Below, piece by piece: positions 17,094 through 25,697 of a stretch of 64,000 nucleotides of DNA. The DNA comes from Streptococcus mitis B6 (GTDB lineage Bacteria > Bacillota > Bacilli > Lactobacillales > Streptococcaceae), in contig NC_013853.1 of assembly GCF_000027165.1 (NCBI RefSeq), forward strand, positions 496,001-560,000, given 5' to 3'. How positions within the stretch are numbered: the first letter of the stretch is position 1; every line of letters starts with the position of its first letter. The notes under the pieces are model-generated. The model did no database searches. It was not told the origin of the DNA and was given only the letters and a program-made list of their open reading frames with translations. Position numbers and translations under genes: made by a program.

Positions 17094-17746
17094 TAGGCCT
17101 CTCCTTTCTGTGAGAGATAAACATCTAGACCATGTTGACGTAGGTGACAGGCTGGGCAATCTCCACAGCCACTTCCGATAATCCCGTTGTAGCAGGTCAA
17201 GGTCTTTTCACGAACATAGTCAAAGGCACCGAGTTGGTCGGCTAATTCCCAAGTTTCAGCCTTGTCTAGCCACATGAGAGGTGTTTGGATAACAAAGTCG
17301 TACTCCATGGCAAGGTTGAGAGTAACATTGAGAGATTTGACAAAGACATCCCGGCAGTCAGGGTAGCCTGAAAAATCTGTCTCGCAGACACCTGTCACGA
17401 TGTCTGTAATGCCCTGTTGCTTAGCAAGGACTGCCGCAAAGGATAGAAAGAGGTGGTTGCGACCGTCAACGAAGGTATTGGGAACCTCTCCCTCTTTTTG
17501 CTCAATTTCCAGATCAGAGGTCAGGGCATTTTCAGTGATTTGTCCCAGCAGAGACATATCTAGGATGTGATGGCGAATGCCCTGTTCCTTAGCGATTTCT
17601 TGGGCAACTTGAATTTCGAGATGGTGACGTTGACCGTAGGCAAAGGTAACGGCTTCGACTGTTTCATAGTGTTCTTTAGCCCAAAAGAGGCAGGTTGTAG
17701 AATCTTGACCGCCACTAAAGACGACCAAGGCTGATTGACGTTTCAT
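17093..17746 (-). CDS. queC: 7-cyano-7-deazaguanine synthase QueC
   Basis: 217 residues from the ATG at 17746, with GGAAGGAG upstream; a longer frame lacks an SD. P-loop pyrophosphatase motif SGGQDSTT (about 10-17) and C-terminal zinc site [13 protein letters not shown] (about 191-203). It makes preQ0 from CDG, ammonia and ATP. First gene of the operon, behind a riboswitch-like leader. Confidence 0.93.
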   Translation of the reverse strand: MKRQSALVVFSGGQDSTTCLFWAKEHYETVEAVTFAYGQRHHLEIQVAQEIAKEQGIRHHILDMSLLGQITENALTSDLEIEQKEGEVPNTFVDGRNHLFLSFAAVLAKQQGITDIVTGVCETDFSGYPDCRDVFVKSLNVTLNLAMEYDFVIQTPLMWLDKAETWELADQLGAFDYVREKTLTCYNGIIGSGCGDCPACHLRQHGLDVYLSQKGEA

Positions 17747-17783
17747 AGTACTCCTTCCAAAATGAGAAATGTTCAGGGCACGC

Positions 17784-17856
17784 AAAAAGCTCCCATGAGG
17801 GAGCTAAAAAATACCAAATCGAGGTTTTTTTTAGCGATGGCGTGTCCCAAACATCG
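17784..17856 (-). promoter_or_regulatory. preQ1-type riboswitch with terminator switch
   Basis: On the minus strand a small aptamer comes first: stem CGATG/CATCG (17856-17852 and 17839-17835) with a 12-base loop containing GGG, then an A-rich tail CTAAAAAAAACC. This is the layout of class I preQ1 switches. The tail is also the 5' arm of a hairpin (17835-17803, GCTAAAAAA/TTTTTTAGC). That hairpin shares AGC with a terminator, GCTCCC/GGGAGC plus T5 (17805-17784). Ligand binding should capture the tail, block the first hairpin and favour termination before queC. Confidence 0.7.
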
Positions 17857-17871
17857 TAATATTCTACATAC

Positions 17872-17900
17872 AGTCTAGCATATTTTTTGAAAAATGGCAA
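17872..17900 (-). promoter_or_regulatory. Promoter of the que operon
   Basis: TTGCCA (17900-17895), 17 bases and TAGACT (17877-17872) on the minus strand. The start lies a few bases upstream of the riboswitch stem. Confidence 0.6.
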
Positions 17901-17907
17901 AGGGCAA

Positions 17908-17941
17908 GAAAAAAGAGACCAAAGCAAGTACTTGGTCTCTA
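17908..17941 (-). terminator. Terminator after trxA
   Basis: AGAGACCAA and TTGGTCTCT form a 9-base stem followed on the minus strand by TTTTTT. The que promoter -35 starts only eight bases beyond it. Confidence 0.8.
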
Positions 17942-17947
17942 GTGTGA

Positions 17948-18262
17948 TTAGCTCAATTCAGCAACGATGGCCTTGATTTGGTCTGCTGTGTGAACACCAG
18001 CAACTTGTTTCACCACTTGGCCGTCTTTTTTGAAGAGAAGAGTTGGAATAGACATGATTCCAAAGGCACGAGCTGTGTTTGGATTTTCATCAACGTCCAT
18101 TTTAACAATTTTCAAAACATCTTCTGAAAGTTCTTCAGACAATTTATCCAAGATTGGACCTTGCATACGACATGGACCACACCAAGTTGCCCAGAAGTCT
18201 ACTAAGACCAAACCGTCTTTTGTTTCTTGTTCGAATGTTGCATCTGTAATTGCTTTTGCCAT
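17948..18262 (-). CDS. trxA: Thioredoxin TrxA
   Basis: 104 residues with the active site WATWCGPCRMQGP (Cys31 and Cys34) and the cis-Pro motif MSIPTLLFKKDG. It is the general protein disulfide reductase, recycled by thioredoxin reductase, which is not in this window. It is transcribed behind the DUF4649 gene (15-base gap), whose promoter is adjoined by a MarR-type motif. Confidence 0.95.
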   Translation of the reverse strand: MAKAITDATFEQETKDGLVLVDFWATWCGPCRMQGPILDKLSEELSEDVLKIVKMDVDENPNTARAFGIMSIPTLLFKKDGQVVKQVAGVHTADQIKAIVAELS

Positions 18263-18277
18263 TGTATTTCTCCTTTT

Positions 18278-18499
18278 TTAGTTATATTGGATTAAATCTT
18301 GTTTCTTGAGATAGAAGAAGATATCTCCGTAAGTCCCATGGTAGTCCAAATCATGACCGTTGTAAGTTAATTTTTGGACAGGGTAGTAGTCTGCGACGCC
18401 GATAAGGCAAGCTTGTTGCGAACGATCAAAGTCTTCATAAGATTCGAAAGTTACAGTTCTTTCGTTCTTGCTGGCATCTAGATAGGTAATTTCAATCAT
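18278..18499 (-). CDS. DUF4649 family protein
   Basis: 73 residues starting MIEITYLDASKNERTVTFES and ending KKQDLIQYN; small, acidic, soluble, likely an alpha/beta fold. A streptococcal family of unknown function. It shares a promoter with trxA and has SD AAGGAGTTTT. Confidence 0.75.
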   Translation of the reverse strand: MIEITYLDASKNERTVTFESYEDFDRSQQACLIGVADYYPVQKLTYNGHDLDYHGTYGDIFFYLKKQDLIQYN

Positions 18500-18529
18500 T
18501 TTAAAACTCCTTTGTTTAATGATGACTTT

Positions 18530-18558
18530 ATTTTACTCCTTGTAAAAGATAATGTCAA
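18530..18558 (-). promoter_or_regulatory. Promoter of DUF4649-trxA
   Basis: TTGACA (18558-18553), 17 bases and TAAAAT (18535-18530) on the minus strand: a near-consensus strong promoter. A MarR-type motif lies immediately upstream of the -35. Confidence 0.75.
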
Positions 18559-18563
18559 GAAAA

Positions 18564-18579
18564 ATGATTGCGCACGCAA
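18564..18579 (-). promoter_or_regulatory. MarR-type motif, copy 1
   Basis: TTGCGTGCGCAATCAT (minus strand) differs by one base from the copy at 19048-19063. It lies five bases upstream of the DUF4649-trxA -35 box, between that promoter and the end of the marR gene. Confidence 0.6.
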
Positions 18580-18596
18580 CTTTTTCTAAAATCATT

Positions 18597-18977
18597 TTAA
18601 ATCAAGAAATCCAAACCAGTTTTCAAGCTTTCTTCGACAGCCTTTTGTAGTGTAGCTAGTGTCTTTTGCCCATCACTTGTCAGGCAGATAAAGCTAGAGC
18701 GCCTATCTTGATCACAACACATGCGACTAAGTAGACCGCAATTTTTGGCTTCCAAGCGAGCCACCATCCGAGAAACAGCGCTCGGGCTCAGATGAAGTTT
18801 ATCTGGCAGGTCAATCTGGCGTAGAGATTTTTCTTGGGCCAAGTCCAGATAGTAGAGCAGGTAAAACTCTTTCAAGGTCAGACTTTGTTCACTCTGATTA
18901 GCAACAGTCTCTTCCAAGAGACTTTCAATTTCTTTCTGACGCCGATTGAAGTCAAACCATTTTTCCAAATAGGTCAT
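18597..18977 (-). CDS. MarR family transcriptional regulator
   Basis: 126 residues from the ATG at 18977, with AAAGGAGATACT upstream. A winged-helix core, with SLRQIDLPDKLHLSPSAVSRMVARLEAKN as helix-turn-helix (best part about 62-81) and CDQDRRSSFICLTSDG as the wing. Two adjacent Cys (CC) and a further Cys in GLLSRMCC might allow redox sensing (inference). It has its own promoter with an operator over the start site, so autorepression is likely. Confidence 0.85.
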   Translation of the reverse strand: MTYLEKWFDFNRRQKEIESLLEETVANQSEQSLTLKEFYLLYYLDLAQEKSLRQIDLPDKLHLSPSAVSRMVARLEAKNCGLLSRMCCDQDRRSSFICLTSDGQKTLATLQKAVEESLKTGLDFLI

Positions 18978-19047
18978 AGTATCTCCTTTCTTTTTAGAGT
19001 TATAACATAGAAGAATGTCCATTCACGGACAGTTTCTGCATCACAAG

Positions 19048-19063
19048 ATGATTGCGCATGCAA
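19048..19063 (-). promoter_or_regulatory. MarR-type operator, copy 2
   Basis: TTGCATGCGCAATCAT on the minus strand; outer arms ATTGC and GCAAT are palindromic. It overlaps the predicted start of the marR transcript, a classic position for repression. Confidence 0.65.
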
Positions 19064-19065
19064 TA

Positions 19066-19094
19066 ATTATACTACTTTTCAAGAAAGCTGGCAA
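19066..19094 (-). promoter_or_regulatory. Promoter of the marR gene
   Basis: TTGCCA (19094-19089), 17 bases and TATAAT (19071-19066) on the minus strand, directly upstream of operator copy 2. Confidence 0.65.
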
Positions 19095-19200
19095 GAAGGA
19101 CGCAGGCATCTTTTATCCTAAATCATGCCAGTTTTCACAAGTCAAGAATTGTTTGTATGCCCTTTCTATTTCTAATTTTCATTATCCCTTGTGCATTTCC

Positions 19201-19228
19201 TTGAAATTTTCTGAAAAAAGAGTAAACT
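19201..19228 (+). promoter_or_regulatory. Promoter of lrgA-lrgB
   Basis: TTGAAA (19201-19206), a 16-base spacer and TAAACT (19223-19228), about 34 bases before the chosen lrgA ATG. Confidence 0.5.
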
Positions 19229-19261
19229 GGTATGCAAGAAGTCTATTTCGTGGAGTTTAGG

Positions 19262-19636
19262 ATGAAATTATATGTTCAATTAATGATTCTCTTTGTGATT
19301 TCTCTAATCGGTGAGGGAATCTCCAGTTTCTTTCGTTTGCCCATCCCAGGCAGTATTATCGGTTTGATTATTCTCTTTCTAGCCCTACAATTCAAGTGGT
19401 TGAGAACCAGGCATGTCAACATGGTGGGGAATTTCTTGCTGGCCAATATGACTATTCTCTTTTTGCCACCAGCAGTGGGAATCATGGAGAAGTTTGATGT
19501 GATTGCTCCCTATCTTTTGCCAATTGTTTTGATTGTCTTTTTTGCAGCAGTTATCAATATTATCCTCATAGCCCTGGTAGTTCAGTTTATCAAGAGACGG
19601 TTTGAGGGAGATTATGAGAAAGGAGATACCAAATGA
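19262..19636 (+). CDS. CidA/LrgA family holin-like protein
   Basis: 124 residues from the ATG at 19262, with GGAG seven bases upstream; an in-frame ATG 10 codons earlier lacks a good SD. Four hydrophobic segments and the family pattern FFRLPIPGSIIGLIILFLAL (about 21-40). CidA/LrgA proteins modulate murein hydrolase activity and autolysis. It overlaps the lrgB ATG by four bases (ATGA), so the pair is co-translated. Confidence 0.88.
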   Translation: MKLYVQLMILFVISLIGEGISSFFRLPIPGSIIGLIILFLALQFKWLRTRHVNMVGNFLLANMTILFLPPAVGIMEKFDVIAPYLLPIVLIVFFAAVINIILIALVVQFIKRRFEGDYEKGDTK

Positions 19637-20328
19637 GTGAATTTGTTTCCAATCCCCTGTTTGGACTTGCCCTGTCTATCCTAGCCTATCTAGTGGGAAT
19701 GTTGATTTACAGACGTTTTCCCCATCCATTGACAACGCCCTTGCTTTTGTCAGCTGTTTTCATTATCATTTTTCTAAAGCTGACGGGGATTTCTTACCAA
19801 GATTACTACCAAGGTGGGGTTTATCTGAACAACCTGATTGTCCCATCGACTGTTGCTCTAGGGATTCCGCTTTATAAGAGTTTTCACTTGATGAAGCACC
19901 ATGCACGGAGTATTCTCTTTGGTAGTCTTTTAGCAGTAGTTGTCAATACATCTTTCACGGCCCTTGTAGCAAAGATTTTTGGAATGGACTTTTTCCTAGC
20001 CATTTCTCTCTTTCCTAAGTCAGTAACAACCGCCATGGCAGTGGGAATTACAGAAAAATTGCAAGGTTTGACGACCGTGACCTTGGTGGTTGTAGTGGCA
20101 ACTGGGATTTTAACCAGTGTCATCGGACCAACCCTTTTGAAGTGGTTGAAAATAGATGATCCAGTAGCTGTTGGTCTTTCCCTTGGAGGAACAGGTCATG
20201 CTGTCGGAACAGGAACAGCCTTTCGATACGGCTCTGTAGCAGGAGCTATGGGTGGTTTGGCTATCGGTGTCACCGGTATTCTCTATGTCTTTGTCAGCCC
20301 TATCGTAGCCAGTTTGATATTGAGTTAA
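19633..20328 (+). CDS. lrgB: LrgB family protein
   Basis: 231 residues with about seven membrane segments and the LrgB signatures FPKSVTTAMAVGITEKLQG (about 129-147) and SLGGTGHAVGTGTAFRYG (about 183-200). It partners LrgA/CidA in control of autolysis; recent work on the family also points to pyruvate-related transport in some species (knowledge, not seen here). Confidence 0.9.
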   Translation: MSEFVSNPLFGLALSILAYLVGMLIYRRFPHPLTTPLLLSAVFIIIFLKLTGISYQDYYQGGVYLNNLIVPSTVALGIPLYKSFHLMKHHARSILFGSLLAVVVNTSFTALVAKIFGMDFFLAISLFPKSVTTAMAVGITEKLQGLTTVTLVVVVATGILTSVIGPTLLKWLKIDDPVAVGLSLGGTGHAVGTGTAFRYGSVAGAMGGLAIGVTGILYVFVSPIVASLILS

Positions 20329-20329
20329 A

Positions 20330-20360
20330 AAGCAAGGAATTCGGGTTCCTTGCTTTTTAA
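20330..20360 (+). terminator. Terminator after lrgB
   Basis: AAGCAAGGAA and TTCCTTGCTTTTT form a 10-base stem with T-run. It can act on both strands and so may also end the converging ABC exporter gene. Confidence 0.8.
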
Positions 20361-20379
20361 AATCGTATGTTATAGACTA

Positions 20380-21927
20380 TTACTTTTCTTTACTTAAGTG
20401 AATGACTTGGTCATAGTGTTTTAAGTCTTCTTCTGTGTAGTGATGAATGACTTCAATGACTGTTTGAGGTAGGGAGAAGAGCAAGTCGCTAATTTTTCTG
20501 CTATTTTCCGAGTCAAGATTGGCCTTGATTTCATCTGCTAAGATGAGTTGGCTATCATGGTAGAGGGCGCGAGCGATTTCTAGGCGTTGTTTCTCGCCAC
20601 CAGATAGACTATCATTTCTGAGCGTTCGATTTTTCAAATGTTCTAATCCTGTTTTTTTGAGGATATGATTTAAAGTCTCTTTATTTTTATTCAATCCCAG
20701 AAGGATATTGTCTTCCAGAGATAGCGTGTCAAAGTAATGGCTATCTTGGAGAATATAGGAACTAATACTTGTGATTTCTTTACGTGACAGGTTTTGACCA
20801 GCAAAGCTAATCTGTCCACTTGTTGGTGTCTCTTCTCCATGAATGATATTGAGTAGTGTCGTCTTACCAGAGCCACTTTCCCCGATAATGGCAATTTTTT
20901 CTCCTTGCTTGATGTGCATGGAAGTCGGAGACAGGAGGATATTTCCATCTTTTTCTAGGGAGATGCTGTTAAGCTGGATAGGGAAAATGTTTTCTATGCT
21001 TCTAGGCGAGATGAAGTTAGACTGGCCCAAAAGTTTTTGGTATTTGTTGAGAAGAGTTCGATTCGCTTTTCGGGTGTTGGTAAAGTAAGCCAACTCTTGG
21101 AATTGATAGCCGATGTTATGGGAAACTAGATAGATGGCCACAAAACTCGCCGCATCTAAATAATTATAGTAGGTCATAAAGCCACCGATAACGATTGGTG
21201 TGACAGAACAAAAGGCATCGATGCTATTAATCAAGAGACTGTTTAAAGTTCGTTGTTTTTCATAGTTGATTTCGGCATCTAGACTGGTTTGTAATTGCTT
21301 TTGATAGCGAGCAAAAAAGTAGTCTTGCCCCTGATAATGGCGAATTTGTTGGCTACCACCAATAAAATTTGTCAAGCTTGCTAAGTAGCTTTGGTTAACA
21401 GTTGACCGCTTTTCAGAAAGTGAGTCCAAACGCTTTGATCCGATAGCACTGCAGAGGACAGGAAAGGAGTAGAAGAGGATGAAAATCAAGCCCAAGTAAA
21501 AATTAGTCCACAAGGCATAGAGAATGGACACAGTGGTAAAGCCCAGAGAAGAAATGATGATGACCGTTGGCTCAATATAGCTTTCTTCTAGTTGCTTGAC
21601 GTCGTTTTCTAGGTCAGACAAAATATCCTTTTCATCAATCTCATAACTGTTTAAAAATCGCTTGAAAATAGCACTCTTGATTCCATATTTGAAGTCAGTA
21701 ATCAAACGAGCGTAGTAATAGCGTTTCCCAGCCAAGCCTAGTAAGAGGATAAGATTACCAAGGATTCCTAGAATCAATACTTTCCAAAGAAGGCCTAGCT
21801 CTTGATTGCTAAAACTAGCAACAATATTTTGAACAAGGGCTGGTGTGATAATTGCTTCCAGCCAAGTAATGGCAATAGAAAAGAAGTAAAGAACAAGGTG
21901 TTTCTTAGTAACAAATCTTCTCAGCAT
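20380..21927 (-). CDS. ABC exporter (fused permease and ATPase)
   Basis: 515 residues: six membrane helices in the first 290, then an ATPase with Walker A GESGSGKTT (about 351-359), signature LSGGEKQRLEIARAL (about 441-455), Walker B LILADEI and switch His in VIEVIHHY. A half-transporter that would work as a dimer. The substrate is unknown; it is shorter than peptidase-containing bacteriocin exporters. TATAAT at 21980-21975 may be its -10; SD AAGGAGG. Confidence 0.85.
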   Translation of the reverse strand: MLRRFVTKKHLVLYFFSIAITWLEAIITPALVQNIVASFSNQELGLLWKVLILGILGNLILLLGLAGKRYYYARLITDFKYGIKSAIFKRFLNSYEIDEKDILSDLENDVKQLEESYIEPTVIIISSLGFTTVSILYALWTNFYLGLIFILFYSFPVLCSAIGSKRLDSLSEKRSTVNQSYLASLTNFIGGSQQIRHYQGQDYFFARYQKQLQTSLDAEINYEKQRTLNSLLINSIDAFCSVTPIVIGGFMTYYNYLDAASFVAIYLVSHNIGYQFQELAYFTNTRKANRTLLNKYQKLLGQSNFISPRSIENIFPIQLNSISLEKDGNILLSPTSMHIKQGEKIAIIGESGSGKTTLLNIIHGEETPTSGQISFAGQNLSRKEITSISSYILQDSHYFDTLSLEDNILLGLNKNKETLNHILKKTGLEHLKNRTLRNDSLSGGEKQRLEIARALYHDSQLILADEIKANLDSENSRKISDLLFSLPQTVIEVIHHYTEEDLKHYDQVIHLSKEK

Positions 21928-22027
21928 AAAGAGTTGCCCTCCTTATCGATATACATGTAATTAGTTTTAAAGTCATTATACTCCTTTTTATTAAATACTT
22001 CATATAAAAATGTAAGTCCTGAGAACG

Positions 22028-22060
22028 AAAAAAGTCTAGCGAGTTATTGTCGCTAGACTC
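22028..22060 (-). terminator. Terminator after the ABC-2 operon
   Basis: AGTCTAGCGA and TCGCTAGACT form a perfect 10-base stem, with TTTTTTCG after it on the minus strand. Confidence 0.8.
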
Positions 22061-22065
22061 TAAGA

Positions 22066-22833
22066 TTATTGCAAATTAACCTTGTTTTTCAAAATGTGAT
22101 AAGTTCCTAGATAGTAGATGGCTATAAGAATAACTTCTTCCAGAATAGTCATGATAATGCCCATCTGGAACTGATCAGCTCCTCCTGTGGTTGATGGGAA
22201 GTAGAAACCAGGGTTAGAACGATAGAAGAGTTCAATAAAGCCAACGACGATTTGGATACCAATGTAGGCTACAATTGACAGTGCGGTACGGTATTCATTG
22301 AAAAGCTGTCCAATGGAAATAGCCAAGTAGATGCAGAGGATTCCAGAAATGGTATTTAGTAGGAAGGATACCCCCATAAGAGAGAGTTGAGGAAGATGTG
22401 TTTCTATAAATGGAATCAAGTCAGAAGTTGCAAACCAATCTGGAGCCGTTAGAGTCAGAACAATAAAAGCACTTAGAGCTAGTACAGCAGTGCTGACAAT
22501 AGACCAAATAAAGGCACCGACTAATTTAGCAGTGATGATATGGTGTTCAGAAACTGGCAAGGTCAAAGTCAGATAGCCTTGTCGGTCATAGACACTACCT
22601 TTAAAGCGTTTAATGATTAAGAAAAGAGTTGAAATCGCAAGTGTAATCATCAAGCCACCAAAGACGAGGGCTAGAAAAATAAGTAAAACAGGTTGACTTT
22701 CTTTGACAGGTAGTTTGATTAAGGATTGTGCTTGTATCCCGATAAGGGCAGAAAGGATGAGCACGGCAGCGTAGAGGGCTAAATACCACTTGTTAACATT
22801 TTTAAATTCGTAGCGAACTAAATTCCAAAACAT
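22066..22833 (-). CDS. ABC-2 type permease
   Basis: 255 residues with six predicted membrane helices and a mid-protein charged loop KRFKGSVYDRQGYLTLTLPVSEHHIITAKL (core about 72-91). This loop is typical of ABC-2 permeases paired with EcsA/YtrB-like ATPases. Third gene of the GntR-ATPase-permease operon. Substrate unknown; such YtrA-controlled sets often respond to cell-wall stress (family knowledge). Confidence 0.8.
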   Translation of the reverse strand: MFWNLVRYEFKNVNKWYLALYAAVLILSALIGIQAQSLIKLPVKESQPVLLIFLALVFGGLMITLAISTLFLIIKRFKGSVYDRQGYLTLTLPVSEHHIITAKLVGAFIWSIVSTAVLALSAFIVLTLTAPDWFATSDLIPFIETHLPQLSLMGVSFLLNTISGILCIYLAISIGQLFNEYRTALSIVAYIGIQIVVGFIELFYRSNPGFYFPSTTGGADQFQMGIIMTILEEVILIAIYYLGTYHILKNKVNLQ

Positions 22834-22848
22834 AATAATCTCCTTTGC

Positions 22849-23544
22849 TTAGGCCTTAAATTCCTGACGGAAGAGTTGGTCAATGGATTCACCTGACTCA
22901 TAGCGAATGTCATCTACATTTCCTTGACGGACGACTTTTCCATCCTTCAGGAAGACAATTTCATCCAAGATTGGCTCGATATCAGAAATCAAGTGGGTAG
23001 AAATCAAAACGGTAGAAGTTGGGGAGTAGTTGTTGATAATGGTATTGAGGATATAATCACGGGCTGCTGGGTCCACCCCACCAATGGGTTCGTCTAAAAC
23101 GTAGAGACGGGCATCACGGCTCATAACCAAAATCAGTTGTACCTTTTCCTTGTTCCCTTTTGATAGTTTCTTGAGACGACTATTTTCATCAATACCGAGG
23201 TCTGCAAGTAGATGATGGGCGCGTTCAAGATTGAAATCTTTATAGAAGGTCTTGAAGTAGGTTAGGGCTTCTTTAACCTTCATTTGCTCATTGAGATAGG
23301 TCGTATCAGGTAAATAAGCTACGATGGTCTTGGTTGCTGGGCTTGGATCCATATCGTTGATAAGGACGCGTCCTTGATCTGGTTGTAAAAGGCCGTTGAT
23401 GAGTTTAATCAGGGTTGTTTTTCCTGATCCGTTTGGGCCGAGGAGACCGACAATTTTTCCAGCTGGGATGTCAAGAGAAACATTTTCAAGGGCTGGGGTT
23501 GCTCCATAAGATTTGGATACATTTTCAAATGCTAGTAATGACAT
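22849..23544 (-). CDS. ABC transporter ATP-binding protein
   Basis: 231 residues: Walker A GPNGSGKTT (about 35-43), signature LSKGNKEKVQL, Walker B LYVLDEPIGGVDP and switch His in STHLI. It pairs with the ABC-2 permease downstream (15-base gap) and lies four bases after the GntR gene stop. Confidence 0.9.
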   Translation of the reverse strand: MSLLAFENVSKSYGATPALENVSLDIPAGKIVGLLGPNGSGKTTLIKLINGLLQPDQGRVLINDMDPSPATKTIVAYLPDTTYLNEQMKVKEALTYFKTFYKDFNLERAHHLLADLGIDENSRLKKLSKGNKEKVQLILVMSRDARLYVLDEPIGGVDPAARDYILNTIINNYSPTSTVLISTHLISDIEPILDEIVFLKDGKVVRQGNVDDIRYESGESIDQLFRQEFKA

Positions 23545-23548
23545 AGGC

Positions 23549-23914
23549 TTAAACTCCTTTAATATAATCGCCGACTACGCCTGGTAGTTCTTCTTTTTCA
23601 TAGCCAAAATGAGTCATGGAGGAAACGAAGTGTTCCAATTCTTCTTCCGATAATTGTTTGCGTGATTGGGCGATTAGCTCCTTATCCTCAGTCACAAATC
23701 GTCCAGTTGTGCGCTTGCTGTAGACAAATCCTTCTCGTTCAAGGTCTGACAAGGCTCTTTGGATGGTGTTTGGATTGACACCGGCCTCGCTAGCTAGCTC
23801 TCGCACGGTTGGAAGTTGTTGATTGGGTTCCAGTGTATGGGAAACAATCTGAAGCTTGATTTTCTCCATAATCTGTAAATAGATGGGTTTTTTGTTGTCA
23901 AATGTCCAGGACAT
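23549..23914 (-). CDS. GntR family regulator, YtrA type
   Basis: 121 residues: an N-terminal GntR winged helix (QQLPTVRELASEAGVNPNTI, about 38-57) and a short two-helix C-terminus, as in the YtrA subgroup that controls ABC transporters. It heads the operon with the ATPase and permease. SD GGAAAGGAG precedes the ATG. Confidence 0.88.
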   Translation of the reverse strand: MSWTFDNKKPIYLQIMEKIKLQIVSHTLEPNQQLPTVRELASEAGVNPNTIQRALSDLEREGFVYSKRTTGRFVTEDKELIAQSRKQLSEEELEHFVSSMTHFGYEKEELPGVVGDYIKGV

Positions 23915-23951
23915 CTTGGTCTCCTTTCCTTTATCCTTTTGTCTTAATTAA

Positions 23952-23980
23952 ATAATACAACAAAACAAAAAACTTGTCAA
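23952..23980 (-). promoter_or_regulatory. Promoter of the GntR-ABC operon
   Basis: TTGACA (23980-23975), 17 bases and TATTAT (23957-23952) on the minus strand. The strong promoter is back to back with that of nrdR. Repeated ACAAAACAA-type motifs around it may be the YtrA-type operator. Confidence 0.7.
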
Positions 23981-23998
23981 GCAAAAAGAAGAATTGTT

Positions 23999-24026
23999 TT
24001 GGGAATCGTTTAAAAAATGGTATAAT
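23999..24026 (+). promoter_or_regulatory. Promoter of nrdR-dnaB-dnaI
   Basis: TTGGGA (23999-24004), 16 bases and TATAAT (24021-24026). It overlaps an open frame that would extend nrdR upstream, which supports the ATG at 24054. Confidence 0.6.
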
Positions 24027-24053
24027 GAAAAGAAAACGATAAGGAGGGAAAGG

Positions 24054-24527
24054 ATGCGTTGTCCAAAATGTGGGGCTACCAAGTCAAGTGTTATCGATAG
24101 TCGCCAAGCAGAAGAAGGGAACACTATTCGTAGAAGACGTGAGTGCGACGAATGCCAGCACCGTTTTACAACCTACGAACGAGTAGAAGAAAGAACCTTA
24201 GTGGTTGTTAAAAAAGATGGCACACGGGAACAATTCTCCAGAGATAAAATCTTTAATGGGATTATCCGCTCAGCCCAGAAACGCCCTGTGTCAAGTGATG
24301 AAATCAACATGGTAGTCAATCGTATCGAACAGAAACTCCGTGGTCGAAATGAAAATGAAATTCAAAGTGAGGACATTGGTTCACTCGTCATGGAGGAGTT
24401 GGCTGAACTGGACGAGATTACCTATGTACGTTTTGCCAGTGTCTATCGTAGTTTTAAGGATGTCAGTGAGCTAGAGAGCCTGCTCCAACAAATCACCCAG
24501 TCCTCTAAAAAGAAAAAGGAAAGATAA
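24054..24527 (+). CDS. nrdR: NrdR, ribonucleotide reductase repressor
   Basis: 157 residues from the ATG at 24054 after AAGGAGGGAAAGG. N-terminal zinc ribbon (MRCPKCG and ECDECQHRF, Cys3/6 and Cys31/34), then an ATP-cone domain ([17 protein letters not shown]). NrdR senses dATP/ATP and represses nrd genes; none are in the window. The dnaB ATG immediately follows its stop codon. Confidence 0.94.
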
Positions 24528-25697
24528 ATGAAGCCAATTGACCGTTTTTCTTATCTAAAGAATAATCGGGTGTCGCAAGATACCTCATCTCTGGTACAGT
24601 GCTACCTCCCGATTATAGGTCAGGAGGCACTGAGCCTTTATCTTTATACAATTAGTTTTTGGGATAATGGCAGAAAGGAATATCTTTTTTCAAGCATTCT
24701 CAACCATCTTAACTTTGGGATGGATAGACTGATAAAATCCCTGAAAATCCTATCTGCTTTTAATCTCTTAACCCTCTATCAAAAGGGGGATGTTTATCAG
24801 CTAGCCCTCCATGCTCCTCTTTCGAGTCAGGACTTCTTGGAACATCCTGTTTATCGTAGACTCTTGGAGAAAAAAATTGGCGATGCCGCTGTGGAGGATT
24901 TGAAAGTTGAAAGTGCTGATGGAGACGAAATACCTGTCTCACTCAATCAAGTCTTTCCAGACTTGGCAGAACTAGGTAGTCAAGAAGACCTTGGTATCAA
25001 GAAGAAAGTGGCCAACGATTTTGACTTGGACCATTTTCGTCAGCTTATGTCTCGAGATGGGCTTCGTTTTGCGGATGAGCAGTCCGATGTCTTAAACCTC
25101 TTTGCTATTGCTGAGGAGAAGAAATGGACTTGGTTTGAAACTTATCAATTGGCCAAGTCAACAGCTGTTTCCCAGGTTATTTCAACCAAACGCATGCGTG
25201 AAAAAATTGCTCAAAAACCTGTTTCCTCTGACTTTAGTCCTAAGGAAGCAACCATTATCAAAGAAGCCAAAAGTAAAACTGCCCTGCAGTTCTTGGCAGA
25301 AATCAAGCAAACACGCAAGGGAACCATTACCCAAACAGAAAGAGACCTCTTGCAACAGATGGCTGGCTTGGGCTTGCTGGACGAAGTCATTAATATCATT
25401 CTCTTGTTGACCTTTAACAAGGTAGATTCGGCAAACATCAATGAGAAATATGCCATGAAGGTAGCTAATGACTATGCCTATCAAAAGGTTCATTCGGCAG
25501 AAGAGGCAGTCTTGCGCATCCGTGAGCGAGGACAGAAGAATCAGGCTCAAAAAAGCAGCAAACCCAGTCCTACCAAGTCCAATGTACCTAAGTGGAGCAA
25601 TCCAAATTATAAGAATGAAACCAGCGAGGAAACTCGTCTGGAACTAGAACGTAAGAAACAAGAACTATTAGCTCGATTAGAAAAAGGAGGAGATTAG
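24528..25697 (+). CDS. dnaB: Replication initiation/membrane attachment protein DnaB
   Basis: 389 residues of the Firmicutes DnaB (not the helicase) with two DnaB/DnaD-type winged-helix domains and a charged tail (KNQAQKSSKPSPTKSNVPKW region). It loads the replicative helicase with DnaD and DnaI in primosome assembly. The stop codon abuts the dnaI ATG. Confidence 0.9.
   Translation: MKPIDRFSYLKNNRVSQDTSSLVQCYLPIIGQEALSLYLYTISFWDNGRKEYLFSSILNHLNFGMDRLIKSLKILSAFNLLTLYQKGDVYQLALHAPLSSQDFLEHPVYRRLLEKKIGDAAVEDLKVESADGDEIPVSLNQVFPDLAELGSQEDLGIKKKVANDFDLDHFRQLMSRDGLRFADEQSDVLNLFAIAEEKKWTWFETYQLAKSTAVSQVISTKRMREKIAQKPVSSDFSPKEATIIKEAKSKTALQFLAEIKQTRKGTITQTERDLLQQMAGLGLLDEVINIILLLTFNKVDSANINEKYAMKVANDYAYQKVHSAEEAVLRIRERGQKNQAQKSSKPSPTKSNVPKWSNPNYKNETSEETRLELERKKQELLARLEKGGD

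Noticed and set aside
20380..21927. Bacteriocin exporter with a role in peptide processing
   Set aside because: There is no peptidase domain and no small Gly-Gly leader peptide gene nearby, so only a generic exporter call is justified.
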